A DNA stretch of 51,433 nt. It comes from Ghiorsea sp. (GTDB lineage: Bacteria > Pseudomonadota > Zetaproteobacteria > Mariprofundales > Mariprofundaceae). The position numbers and the translations under genes were made by a program. The stretch covers positions 1-51,433 of the forward strand of contig JAUZSH010000019.1 in NCBI GenBank assembly GCA_030949605.1, in the 5' to 3' direction. Below, piece by piece: positions 10,579 to 18,713 of the stretch. The first letter of the stretch is position 1. Each line of letters begins with the position of its first letter. A model generated the notes under the pieces. That model was not told the DNA's origin. It searched no databases and was given only the letters and a program-made list of their open reading frames with translations.

Positions 10579-10872
10579 TTACTTGGTAAGTACGCCGAGG
10601 ATGTCGTCTTCACGCATCAACATAAGTGGCTCACCTTCAATTTTGATTTCTGTGCCTGCGTAGCTTGAGAAGATAACGATGTCACCAACAGCTACGTCCA
10701 ACGCGCGAAGGTCGCCGTTGTCCAAAAGTTTACCTTTACCAACTGCGAGGATTTCACCTTGCAAAGGTTTTTCTTTGGCTGCGTCAGGAATAATAATGCC
10801 GCCTGCAGTTGTAGTTTCTTCCGCTAAGCGACGAACGATAACACGATCGTGTAATGGGCGAATATTTGCCAT
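10579..10872 (-). CDS. groES: Co-chaperonin GroES (Hsp10)
   Basis: 97 residues, forming the heptameric lid of the GroEL chamber. It begins [15 protein letters not shown] and contains the mobile loop [19 protein letters not shown] that binds GroEL, then GKLLDNG...[14 protein letters not shown]. It has a strong ribosome site (AGAAGGAGAAAC before ATG). First gene of groESL. No CIRCE operator (TTAGCACTC-N9-GAGTGCTAA) is seen upstream. Confidence 0.98.
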   Translation of the reverse strand: MANIRPLHDRVIVRRLAEETTTAGGIIIPDAAKEKPLQGEILAVGKGKLLDNGDLRALDVAVGDIVIFSSYAGTEIKIEGEPLMLMREDDILGVLTK

Positions 10873-10907
10873 GTTTGTTTCTCCTTCTTATAGAATAAAG
10901 TAATGCT

Positions 10908-10936
10908 TATATAAGAGCAAAAGAATTAGAATTCAA
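10908..10936 (-). promoter_or_regulatory. Probable sigma70-type promoter of groESL
   Basis: On the minus strand TTGAAT (10936-10931) is followed after exactly 17 bases by TATATA (10913-10908), about 35 bp upstream of groES. It lies within the 73 bp left between groES and the IS end at 10946, so it survived the insertion. Nothing upstream of the -35 box remains native within 10 bp. A sigma32 -10 box (CCCCATNT) is not evident. Confidence 0.55.
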
Positions 10937-10945
10937 CCCCTAGAA

Positions 10946-12401
10946 CAATACCTTCGCCAAAATAGCGCGCATTCAGCTCGTATTAACCATGAATTTCATT
11001 GAAATTTTATCAATCAGTTCGTTAATAAAAATACGTTCGGCATTTTCCCCACATAATTTTAATGTTTCTTGTACCTGCTTGCGCGCCAGAAACCACACCT
11101 TCACATCGTGCATACTTCTGCCGACTTTTCCGTCATTCTGAGCGATTAATGCATATGCCATATTAACCATAAACATTGAAAAACATGCGCTATTTCGAAC
11201 TTTGGCTTCTTTTACAACCATGAAATCTTCCAGTCCCCAATATTGTTTAGCATCACGGAAATTGAATTCAATCTGGAAGCGCAAACGATAATAATCAACG
11301 ACTTTATCCCATCCCAATGCAAGATCAGAGCTAAACAAAATAACATGAGCTGTTTTCCCGCTACTCACTGACGTTTTTCTTATAATGACAACATTCAATG
11401 CATCTGGAAACTTTTTGTGCCGTGCCTCAATTTGAAAGTATTCTGTAAGTACACCATCCTCACACGTTTCATGTACGAGATATTCATTAGATATTTTTTG
11501 TGGCAGTAACCGTTCGCCATAAATCCGTTTACGCCCACGTCCTGAATATTCACCCTGCCAAGGCAAATAAAGCTGAGAATTATAACGTAGTTTACAAATC
11601 AGGTGCAAATTGACCTGCCTCACCATCTGCAAGGCAAAATTATTGCCTAACTCGCCATCAAAAAGAAAGTACTTTGGCACACATGAATCAGAAATAAGTG
11701 ATTTAACGTCCCTTATTTTCTCTTGTAAAACAGTCATATAGGGTGATAACTCAACATCACGGCGATTAAAGTTTTTTCTTCCTTTGGGGCGACCTCGTTT
11801 TTTTACTGTTTTTTCATCGCTTTTAGAAATTTCTTTTTCGGTGCTTATTTCGCGATACTTTGAGCAGCCTGTCAGCTCTTTTTTGATTAACTGGTGCATC
11901 TGCAATGGAAAAGATTTGCGACGCTTTACACTAATCAGGCTAATGCATAGGAAGCATAGTCCTGGCACAACTTGCCCTTGAACGGAAGAAAAAAAAGTCC
12001 AGACCATGCGTTTTCTTACCGCTTTTAGTAACGGTGACTTCGTCACCCGCAAGTAAAATAACATCGTCTTTATCTTGCAGAAAAGAGCGGCATAAAAGCC
12101 AATTCATTTTCATCCATGCTATATTCAGTAGACCAAAAAAGCGTTGAACCGTTCGATAACTTCCACCATCAGCTGACCAGCGAGATAACCCCAGCATCGT
12201 CACTCGCCCCGTCATAGAGAGTGCTGCCTCGGTGATTACTTTAAGCTGTTTGAATGTTTTTGAATCCAAAGTATTGCTTATTGGCGATAGGATGCGCATT
12301 ATTTCATTCATGGGTAGCTTCTTTTGTTTGGTTATTTGTTTTGTAGAAACAAATTATACTATGACAAAGTGGCTACCCTATCAATTTTGGCGAAGGTATT
12401 G
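10946..12401 (-). mobile_element. IS4/IS701-like insertion sequence upstream of groES
   Basis: 1,456 bp with perfect 18-bp terminal inverted repeats (CAATACCTTCGCCAAAAT and its complement) and a 6-bp direct repeat CTAGAA on each side (10940-10945 and 12402-12407). The transposase runs toward groES but is frameshifted. A decayed relative of the same element lies at 36275-36841. Confidence 0.85.
10973..12311 (-). pseudogene. IS4/IS701-like DDE transposase, one-base frameshift
   Basis: The N-terminal part (12311 down to about 11990) reads MNEIMRILSPISNTLDSK... and contains LLAGDEVTVTKSGKKTHGLDFF with the first catalytic Asp. The rest continues in the next frame to 10973. The break is at a run of eight T on the coding strand (11989-11996). 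With seven T the frames join smoothly as GLDFFSSVQGQVVPG. The C-terminal part keeps FLFDGELGNNFAL (second Asp) and the YRLRFQIEFNFRDAKQYWGLE block, which is the Y-x2-R-x3-E-x6-K signature of IS4-like enzymes. It could be a slippage mutation, a programmed frameshift site or a homopolymer sequencing error. Confidence 0.82.
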
Positions 12402-12407
12402 CTAGAA

Positions 12408-12578
12408 GGCAGTTTTTTACATGGCCAACTCGAAGCATAAGTCTGGCAGTAGAAAGGGTTGTGAATCTTGGTGTGGTTATTTGGACCTGCTGTTGGATTA
12501 CTGATTGGCTCGATGATTGGCTCGATGATTGCGTTGTTGGGCGTGTTGCTGCTTGAACAATTGAGTTTAAAAGATAAA
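12408..12578 (+). other. Short host segment with a hydrophobic reading frame (gene remnant?)
   Basis: This is the only host DNA between the groES-side IS and the following MITE/IS pile. A frame from a TTG at 12468 encodes MVWLFGPAVGLLIGSMIG and more hydrophobic residues ending in LLLEQLSLKDKP, which looks like one glycine-rich transmembrane helix. It then runs into MITE sequence at 12579. It may be the broken end of a small membrane-protein gene. I do not recognise a family. Confidence 0.3.
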
Positions 12579-12622
12579 CCTAGATCCTGCAAGTGTTTGT
12601 ACGTTCAGAGTGTAATATGTTG
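12579..12622 (-). mobile_element. Remnant (44 bp) of the IS1380-like MITE
   Basis: CCTAGATCCTGCAAGTGTTT and the following 24 bases match, in reverse orientation, the right end of the MITE at 2334-2495 with two differences. It is cut off by the IS3-type left end at 12623. Confidence 0.75.
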
Positions 12623-13608
12623 CCGACATTCCGCACCCCTAAATCAATATTACTTTATTTAATTTATCTATATTTTTCAATAGGTTAGAAAAATATAATA
12701 CCCCAAGAAATTCAAACAAAGAAACTGCATTCCTTATTCCTTTTCAGCTAGAATTCAGCAAAAAACGGAGTTATCATGAGTAGAAAAAGACAAGTTTACA
12801 GTGCAGCCTTTAAGAGCAAACTAGTGCTTGAAGTGCTAGCGAATGAGAAGCCGTTATCAACCATAGCGAGTGAACATAATGTCACACCAAAGAATCTACA
12901 GAACTGGAAGAAAACCTTCTTAGACAACGTTGAAATAGCCATGGAGCCCTCGAAGGCTGTAAAGGAGTATAAGGTTGATTTAGCTGCGGCTAAAGAAGAA
13001 AATGAGGTGCTTACCAAAATCGTTGGCAAGATAACGGTTGAAAAGGAGTGGCTTGCAAAGAAGCTAAAAAGCTTGGGCTTATCTGAGAAGAAAAAGCTGG
13101 TTGAGCCCAAGCTGGAAACACTTTCTTTGTCTCGCCAATGTAGCTTGTTGGGTGTGAGTCGGAGTAGCCACTATTATCAAGCTAAACATAATGAGGGCAA
13201 GGCAAAAATAAAGGCTGAGATTGCCAATATATTTGAAGAAGTTCCCATTTATGGCGCGGCAAAGGTGCACCAGCAACTGCTGGAAAATGGTTTTAAAGTA
13301 AGCCTAAATACGGTTGCAAGCTACCGTCAAGACTTGGGGTTAAAGGCTGTCTTAGCAGTCAAACAGGTGCAGACCACACTGCCCATTCAAGCACATAAAA
13401 AATACAAGTATAAACTGCGTGGGTTAGATATATCACGTGCCAATCAAGTTTGGAGCACGGATATTACCTACATCAAAATAGGTGGTGGCATGGTTTATTT
13501 GGCTGCGGTGATTGATTGGCATTCCAAGGCTGTTTTATCGCATAAAATATCCAATACCATGGACTGTGCACTGGTGATGGATGTTTTAAATCAGGCACTT
13601 GACCAGTA
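12623..13608 (+). mobile_element. IS3-family element, truncated on the right
   Basis: The left end is CCGACATTCCGCACCCCT. The next about 70 bp are nearly identical to the left part of the MITE at 25390-25666. The element carries an IS3-type transposase from 12776 and stops abruptly at 13608, where the IS427-type element begins. Its right end is absent from the far side of that element, so the 3' part was deleted, not displaced. Confidence 0.85.
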
Positions 13609-13609
13609 G
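12776..13609 (+). pseudogene. IS3-family transposase, fused OrfAB type, 3'-truncated
   Basis: The N-terminal half is the OrfA-like helix-turn-helix and leucine-zipper region (AAFKSKLVLEVLANEKPLSTIASEHNVTPKNLQNWKKTF). The same frame continues into OrfB-like sequence (SLSRQCSLLGVSRSSHYYQ) and the integrase core, with Asp residues visible in WSTDITYIK and AVIDWHS. The final Glu block is lost. The frame ends ALDQ and then TAG, a stop created partly by the first base of the neighbouring IS (13609). It is 277 residues, where about 360-400 would be expected. An ATG with GGAGTTATC upstream is the start. Confidence 0.88.
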
Positions 13610-14540
13610 ACATCTTTCCTAAATAAACCCATATCTCATATTGACTAAAGCCGCCACGACCCGCCAATTTAAGCCATAGTTTTTGTGTTTCCCCCGATAT
13701 ACCTCTTTGACTATTCTGAATATTTTACAAAATCGGTTAATGTTTTCAATGAGAATACGCTTCTTTGATAAGGATTTATTGAAGCTCTTACCTTCCTTTG
13801 AACGCTCAACTCCTTTCTGTTTTTTTATCGGTGTCATGGAGTTCTCATGATATTTTTTAAGCCCTTGATAGCCTGAATCAGCTAAGAGTTTAGAATTTGG
13901 GTGAATAGGAAGGCGACTTTCTTTAAATACGCTGAAGTCATGCTTTTTCCCTTTTGCACAAACAACCGATAAAACCTTTCCTGTTGTAGCGCAAGCTATG
14001 ATTTGAGCTTTAATCGTATGGCTTTTTTTCTTGCCTGAGTAATATTGTTTTTGATGTTTTACAGGACGCTCTATGGGTTGTTCTGATACATCTACAATCA
14101 ATGTTTCCCTTTTATTATCAATAAGGTCTAGTCGACTAGGAAGTTTTTCAACGTTAGCTATGATCCTCAGATAACGGCTATATACCTTGTGACAGTAGGA
14201 CTCTTGTATTCCAAAAATATTGCCAAGAACTTGAAAGGTTGGATAGTGGCGAATATAGTAAAGTGCTAACAAGATACAATCTTGCAATGATACTCTAGAA
14301 CTTTTCAGACCGCGCCTTTTCAGAGGGTTAAGCTTCTTTTCATTTTCAATATATTGCTTTACTTTATCATATAAATCTGAAAAGTTTTTTTGCGTTATTC
14401 CTGTCATACGCAAAAATTTTTGAGGCTTACAGTGGATGATTTCTTTGTAGGGTTTCATGATGCATACATCATACACAGACCGTGTATCTGAGGTAGGGTT
14501 AATAACCAATAAGAGAATCACGTTATTTAGGAAAGATGTC
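13609..14540 (-). mobile_element. IS5-family (IS427-type) element, intact copy
   Basis: 932 bp, with terminal repeats GACATCTTTCCTAAATA and TATTTAGGAAAGATGTC and the TA dinucleotide on both sides, as expected for this group. The left neighbour is a truncated IS3 transposase and the right neighbour a truncated permease gene. These do not fit together across the element. Confidence 0.92.
13619..14521 (-). CDS. IS5/IS427-type DDE transposase, intact
   Basis: A 300-residue transposase from a GTG at 14521. A better start may be the ATG at 14458 (MKPYKEIIHCKPQKF...). DDE residues are visible in VDVSEQPIERP (Asp), LADSGYQGLKKYH (Asp) and KKRILIENINRFCKIFR (Glu). A run of seven A on the coding strand (GGCAAGAAAAAAAGCC) lies mid-gene. 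The copy at 42317 has six A there and is out of frame. Sequence here is continuous, so this copy is probably active. Confidence 0.9.
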   Translation of the reverse strand: MILLLVINPTSDTRSVYDVCIMKPYKEIIHCKPQKFLRMTGITQKNFSDLYDKVKQYIENEKKLNPLKRRGLKSSRVSLQDCILLALYYIRHYPTFQVLGNIFGIQESYCHKVYSRYLRIIANVEKLPSRLDLIDNKRETLIVDVSEQPIERPVKHQKQYYSGKKKSHTIKAQIIACATTGKVLSVVCAKGKKHDFSVFKESRLPIHPNSKLLADSGYQGLKKYHENSMTPIKKQKGVERSKEGKSFNKSLSKKRILIENINRFCKIFRIVKEVYRGKHKNYGLNWRVVAALVNMRYGFI

Positions 14541-15117
14541 TAATACTATCAGACACTGATTTGAGAATGCCTTGCACATGGTATAAGTCATTTGCCATAA
14601 AACCATCGGCACTTTGCCCGACAAATACCAGCTCATCACCGATAGCGACACCCAACGTTGCGGCGAGCTTTTTGCTCAACACAACCGATTGCGGAAGGTC
14701 TTTGTTTAACCAACTACCTTGGTCAACATGTTGAGAAAGTTTGGTAACATGCTGCTCGCGTGCCAAATCAATGCCACGCAGTTGCACGCCTGCGGATGCT
14801 GTGTTGGCAGCCAGTAACCCATAAGCATATAAACGAGGGCTTGCTTTAAGCCCTTTTGCTTCAAGCTTGGTTAATAACGCTTCAACATGAGGTATTCGTG
14901 TATAAATATCGGGGTCATCCAAGTAGCCATGTTGATGGATTTGAATGTCACCCATGTTCATCTCAATGACTTGCCGTTCACTGCCCTGAATCATGCCTTC
15001 CATCATGGTGGAGAATAAAATCATGATAAAACACGCAAATGCCATGGATAACACAGTCACTGCTGTGCGCTGCCGATTGCGACCTGCATTACGCAATGAT
15101 AAGCTGAGAATGTTCAT
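14527..15117 (-). pseudogene. ABC-transporter permease (LolC/E, MacB-type), C-terminal half deleted
   Basis: Begins MNILSLSLRNAGRNRQRTAVTVLSMAFACFIMILFSTMMEG: a short cytoplasmic N-terminus, TM1, then a periplasmic MacB-PCD-like domain (GDIQIHQHGYLDD..., LRGIDL, VVLSKKLAATLGVAIGDELVF). Permeases of this class are about 400 residues with three further C-terminal helices (FtsX domain). Here the coding sequence is cut by the IS at 14541 after about 192 residues, and the last residues (RHLS) come from the IS. It overlaps the upstream LolA-like gene by 4 bp (ATGA), so the two were one operon, probably followed by an ATPase gene that is now missing. Confidence 0.85.
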
Positions 15118-15860
15118 CGTCTTTTCAGTGCAGACTTGGCAAAGAAACTATCGCTCAGCGGTACATTCAACGTTAGCTCTTCAAAGATAAATTCGGTAAA
15201 CTCATCGGGTTTATCCGCTGGTACAATATGCATAATGGAAGGGCGAATTTTGCCAGCGAGTTGTTTTAGCCCTGTAAAGGTAAACGTGCGCGACACTTGC
15301 ATATCTTCATCATAAAAGACTTCTCGGATGGGCAAGTGCCGCTCTGCTTCGACTTCCAATACAATCTTTCCCCATACCACAGCAGCATCTTCTTTGGGCA
15401 TAAGCGTGAATTCAATGATATTTTGTCCATTTCGCGTGCCTTCAAAGGTAATACTTGCATCAAAATCATCTTCCAATCGCGATTCTTTGACCAAGTCATC
15501 ATTGGTTAAATGGCTGCCCATCCAAGAGCCCATCATCATGCCACTACTCAAACGAATGGTGCGGTCAGTTTTGGGTAAATAGGTGTAAATATGATTGCCT
15601 GATTTGAGAGTGATGGTGCCTTTTTCGCGCAAGGGGGTCAGGATTTTGGTTAAGCTCTTTTCCTTACCTTTTGACCACGATGCCATGGTCATCGAGCGTG
15701 AATAGTGTTTGGTCTGTACTCTTAATGTTGCAATGGCATAAGAAGACGTGCCGCGCCATAAGTCATCAACTTGGGATAAAATTTGACTTGTTCGTATGTC
15801 TCCAGCCCAAGCAAGACTAGTTAACATTAGGCTTAGCAATATACTCAAGTAAATACGCAT
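15114..15860 (-). CDS. Outer-membrane lipoprotein-sorting-type periplasmic protein (LolA-like fold)
   Basis: 248 residues, with a clear signal peptide (MRIYLSILLSLMLTSLAWAG, cleavage after AWA). The mature part resembles LolA-like carriers encoded beside ABC or RND exporters: SSYAIATLRVQTKHYSRSMTMASWSKGKEKSLTKILTP, then TYLPKTDRTIRL and GSWMGSHLTNDDLVKES. It probably accepts lipid or lipoprotein from the adjacent transporter. Since that permease is truncated, the protein may have lost its partner. The start ATG follows AGGAGAGAAT. The upstream region is shared with the divergent ppiD gene. Confidence 0.8.
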   Translation of the reverse strand: MRIYLSILLSLMLTSLAWAGDIRTSQILSQVDDLWRGTSSYAIATLRVQTKHYSRSMTMASWSKGKEKSLTKILTPLREKGTITLKSGNHIYTYLPKTDRTIRLSSGMMMGSWMGSHLTNDDLVKESRLEDDFDASITFEGTRNGQNIIEFTLMPKEDAAVVWGKIVLEVEAERHLPIREVFYDEDMQVSRTFTFTGLKQLAGKIRPSIMHIVPADKPDEFTEFIFEELTLNVPLSDSFFAKSALKRR

Positions 15861-16069
15861 ATTCTCTCCTGACCAACATACGAAAGTTTATATGAAACGA
15901 TTATATATTGGAATAGCGATAAACTGAATGGAGGGGGGTATGATAGCATGGCTGCTTAAGCCACTTTAATAAAAAAGAAGCACTCATAATAGAAAGGGAA
16001 TTAACTTGCGGAACAGGGGCGGTTTCACTACTCTGCCGCTTCTATTTCGTAACAATTTTGAGGTTTTAA

Positions 16070-17989
16070 ATGCTTGAATCAATGCGCAATCATACACAAG
16101 GCTGGATTGCCAAGGTTATCCTTGGTGCAATTATTTTATCTTTTGCATTATGGGGTGTAGGTGATTATTTCACGGGCAACCAAGTGGAAACTGTGGCAGA
16201 GGTGGATGGTGAAGCCATTCTTGATGTGGACTTTGCCACCACTTACCAACGCCAGCTTCAAACCTATGCCAATATGTTTGGTGAACAATTCACCAAAGAA
16301 ATGGCAGATCAACTGGGTGTGAAAAATGAAACCATTCAAACCATGATTAATCGTAAGCTGATGTTGATGGAAGCCAACCACATGGGTTTGGTCACACCTG
16401 ATGAAGCTGTGCTGGCGACTGTGCAAAGTACACCGCAATTTCGCGAGCAAGGCAAAGGGTTTAGCCCGATACGTTACCAAGCTTTGATTCGTCAAATGGG
16501 TTTTGTTTCGCCACGCGATTATGAAAACTACCTTCGCCAAAATATTATGATTGATACATTACAAAGTGCGATTGTTGAATCATCCAGAGTGTCGGATGAA
16601 GAAGTTCAAGCGCGATTTAAAGCAAATTTTGAAAAACGTGTGTTGATGGCATTGATTGTGGATCCTCAAAGCCTCCAATCCACGATTGAAGTGAATGATG
16701 ATGAAGCGCATGACTGGTATGAAACGCATGAATCACTGTATCAATCACCCTTAAAAGTTGTGGTGAATGCTGTGGAAATTAATGCGCAAGATTTGATGAA
16801 TGAGATAAGTATTAGCGATGCAGATATTGAGCAAGCGTATGCTGAACGTCAGGCTGAGTTTGGAACACCTGAAAAACGCAAAGCTGCCCATATTTTGGTG
16901 CGCGTAGCCAAAGATGCCTCAGCCGATGTGAAGCAAGTTGCGATGGATAAAATCCTAAAAGCCAAGCAACGTCTTGATGCAGGCGAAGATTTTGCAAATG
17001 TTGCCAAAAATATATCCGATGATGTAACATCTTCTAGCGGTGGAGACTTGGGCTTCTTTGCTCGTGGTGCGATGGTACCTGAATTTGAAGCAGCGGCATT
17101 TGATCAGTTACAAATAGGTGAAGTGAGTGATGTGGTGGAAACTCAATTTGGTTATCATTTGGTGAAGTTAAATGAGATTCAAGCCGAGCAAGTGAAACCA
17201 TTGAAAGATGTTCAAGATACTTTGCATGATTCCTTATTGGCAGAAAAAGCTGAGGAAGAAGCCTTTCGTTTATCAGGTGATTTAGATAATAGCTTGGGCA
17301 TGGAAGACTCATTGGTTGCAGCGGCCAAAGCTGTCAATTTACCAGTGCAAAATTTTGGTGCTTTAAGTCAAGATAATGTGCTGGCAAATAAGTTGCTTGG
17401 CTCATCCAAGGAGCTGACAAATAAAGTATTTTCAACCATGCCTGGTGATGCGGTGGAGATTGTTGAACTGGATAATGGGCGTTATGTAGCGTTGGAAGTA
17501 TTGCAGCGCATTGAGCCTTTCACTATGGATTTTTCAGATGTCGTGAAACGTGTATATGAAGATGTGCGTCATGCCCAAGCCATTGAACAGGCGCAAGCGA
17601 TTGCAGATGAAGCTTTGAAGGCGGGTCAGGCAGGCAAGCATATCGATGGACTAGCGCAGCAATTTTCCCAAGCCAAGTTTGTATCCAAGCCTGTGCGTAG
17701 CAGCGGTGAAGGTGATGACGCAGCTTGGTTAGCTGCTGTGTTGCCTGATGCATTTCACACACCAGAAGGGCAATGGGTCGGTCAAACGCTGCCAACAGCA
17801 CAAGGTATTGCCGTGGTTTATGTGCAAGAGGTTCAAGAAGCCGACAATGCTTTATTTGCAGATGAGGAAGAGACTTTGCGAACACAAGTCAAACAAGCGA
17901 AAGGCGCAGTGCGTTTTGCGCGCTGGATGTCTAGCCTAAGAGATCGTCATGACATTGAGATTAATGAGCGCGTCCTTAATCGCTTTTAA
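16070..17989 (+). CDS. ppiD: Periplasmic folding chaperone / peptidyl-prolyl isomerase PpiD
   Basis: 639 residues, anchored by one N-terminal helix (WIAKVILGAIILSFALWGVG, about 12-31) with the rest in the periplasm. SurA_N-like helical regions follow (DVDFATTYQRQLQTYANMFGEQ...), then a parvulin domain at about 265-370 with KAAHILVRV, GEDFANVAKN, SGGDLGFF, GAMVPEFEAAAF and TQFGYHLVKL. A second, degenerate PPIase-like region lies in the C-terminal third. PpiD helps outer-membrane and secreted proteins leave the SecYEG channel. The gene reads toward bioD, which starts 22 bp after the stop, and is divergent from the LolA-like gene. Confidence 0.93.
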   Translation: MLESMRNHTQGWIAKVILGAIILSFALWGVGDYFTGNQVETVAEVDGEAILDVDFATTYQRQLQTYANMFGEQFTKEMADQLGVKNETIQTMINRKLMLMEANHMGLVTPDEAVLATVQSTPQFREQGKGFSPIRYQALIRQMGFVSPRDYENYLRQNIMIDTLQSAIVESSRVSDEEVQARFKANFEKRVLMALIVDPQSLQSTIEVNDDEAHDWYETHESLYQSPLKVVVNAVEINAQDLMNEISISDADIEQAYAERQAEFGTPEKRKAAHILVRVAKDASADVKQVAMDKILKAKQRLDAGEDFANVAKNISDDVTSSSGGDLGFFARGAMVPEFEAAAFDQLQIGEVSDVVETQFGYHLVKLNEIQAEQVKPLKDVQDTLHDSLLAEKAEEEAFRLSGDLDNSLGMEDSLVAAAKAVNLPVQNFGALSQDNVLANKLLGSSKELTNKVFSTMPGDAVEIVELDNGRYVALEVLQRIEPFTMDFSDVVKRVYEDVRHAQAIEQAQAIADEALKAGQAGKHIDGLAQQFSQAKFVSKPVRSSGEGDDAAWLAAVLPDAFHTPEGQWVGQTLPTAQGIAVVYVQEVQEADNALFADEEETLRTQVKQAKGAVRFARWMSSLRDRHDIEINERVLNRF

Positions 17990-18011
17990 ATTTGTGTTGA
18001 GCGTGGTCTAA

Positions 18012-18671
18012 GTGTCGCGAACGCTTTTTATCACGGCAACGGATACCAATGCTGGCAAAACATGGGTGACATCATCACTGCTGCGAACCTGCTTGGCACA
18101 AGGCTTGGATATCCAAGCTTTGAAACCTATTGCTAGTGGCTTGAATGATGAAGGTGTTAATGAAGATGTTGCCATACTTTTGGCAGATCAGCCCAATCGA
18201 CAACAGCAAGATATTAACTTTATCACTTATGATCGACCACTTGCGCCAGCTTTAGCAGCGCAACAACAAGGTTGCACCATGCAAATTGCTGCGCTACATA
18301 ATTGGACAAATCAGCAAATCGCTAAATACGACATCACTTTAATTGAAGGTGTGGGCGGCATGATGGTACCATTGTTGGTGAATGATAAGGTGCAATGGTT
18401 GGTTTCTGATTGGCTGAAAAGCTTGGTTCAGGTTGAAGTCATGCTGGTTGTTCCTCTTCGTTTGGGATGTATGAACCAAGCTTTATTAAACTGTCAATAC
18501 TTGCAAAGTATAGGTCAATCGCCGCGCTGGCTGGTGTTCAATGATATGGATAATACAGACACATTCGAAGAAACCACCAACGTTCTCAAGCCTGTTTTAC
18601 ACAACATGTTGCACAATATGCCCGAAATACTTTGCCTTGCTCAGGGCGGAGCAATGCCACAGTTGGTATAG
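18012..18671 (+). CDS. bioD: Dethiobiotin synthetase
   Basis: 219 residues from a GTG start. It catalyses ATP-dependent closure of the ureido ring of dethiobiotin from DAPA and CO2, the penultimate step of biotin synthesis. It has the P-loop variant TATDTNAGKTWVTSSLL near the N-terminus, the substrate Lys in ALKPIASG, and the catalytic loop LIEGVGGMMVPL. An internal NDMDNT matches the nucleotide-base region. No other bio gene is present here, so the pathway is split in this genome. Confidence 0.92.
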   Translation: MSRTLFITATDTNAGKTWVTSSLLRTCLAQGLDIQALKPIASGLNDEGVNEDVAILLADQPNRQQQDINFITYDRPLAPALAAQQQGCTMQIAALHNWTNQQIAKYDITLIEGVGGMMVPLLVNDKVQWLVSDWLKSLVQVEVMLVVPLRLGCMNQALLNCQYLQSIGQSPRWLVFNDMDNTDTFEETTNVLKPVLHNMLHNMPEILCLAQGGAMPQLV

Positions 18672-18713
18672 ATAGGTTTACTTTCATCTTTTGTGGGATG
18701 AGGATGGTTTCAA

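Noticed and set aside
10873-10945. CIRCE operator or clear sigma32 promoter for groES
   Set aside because: No inverted TTAGCACTC repeat and no CCCCATNT box. A sigma70-like pair fits better.
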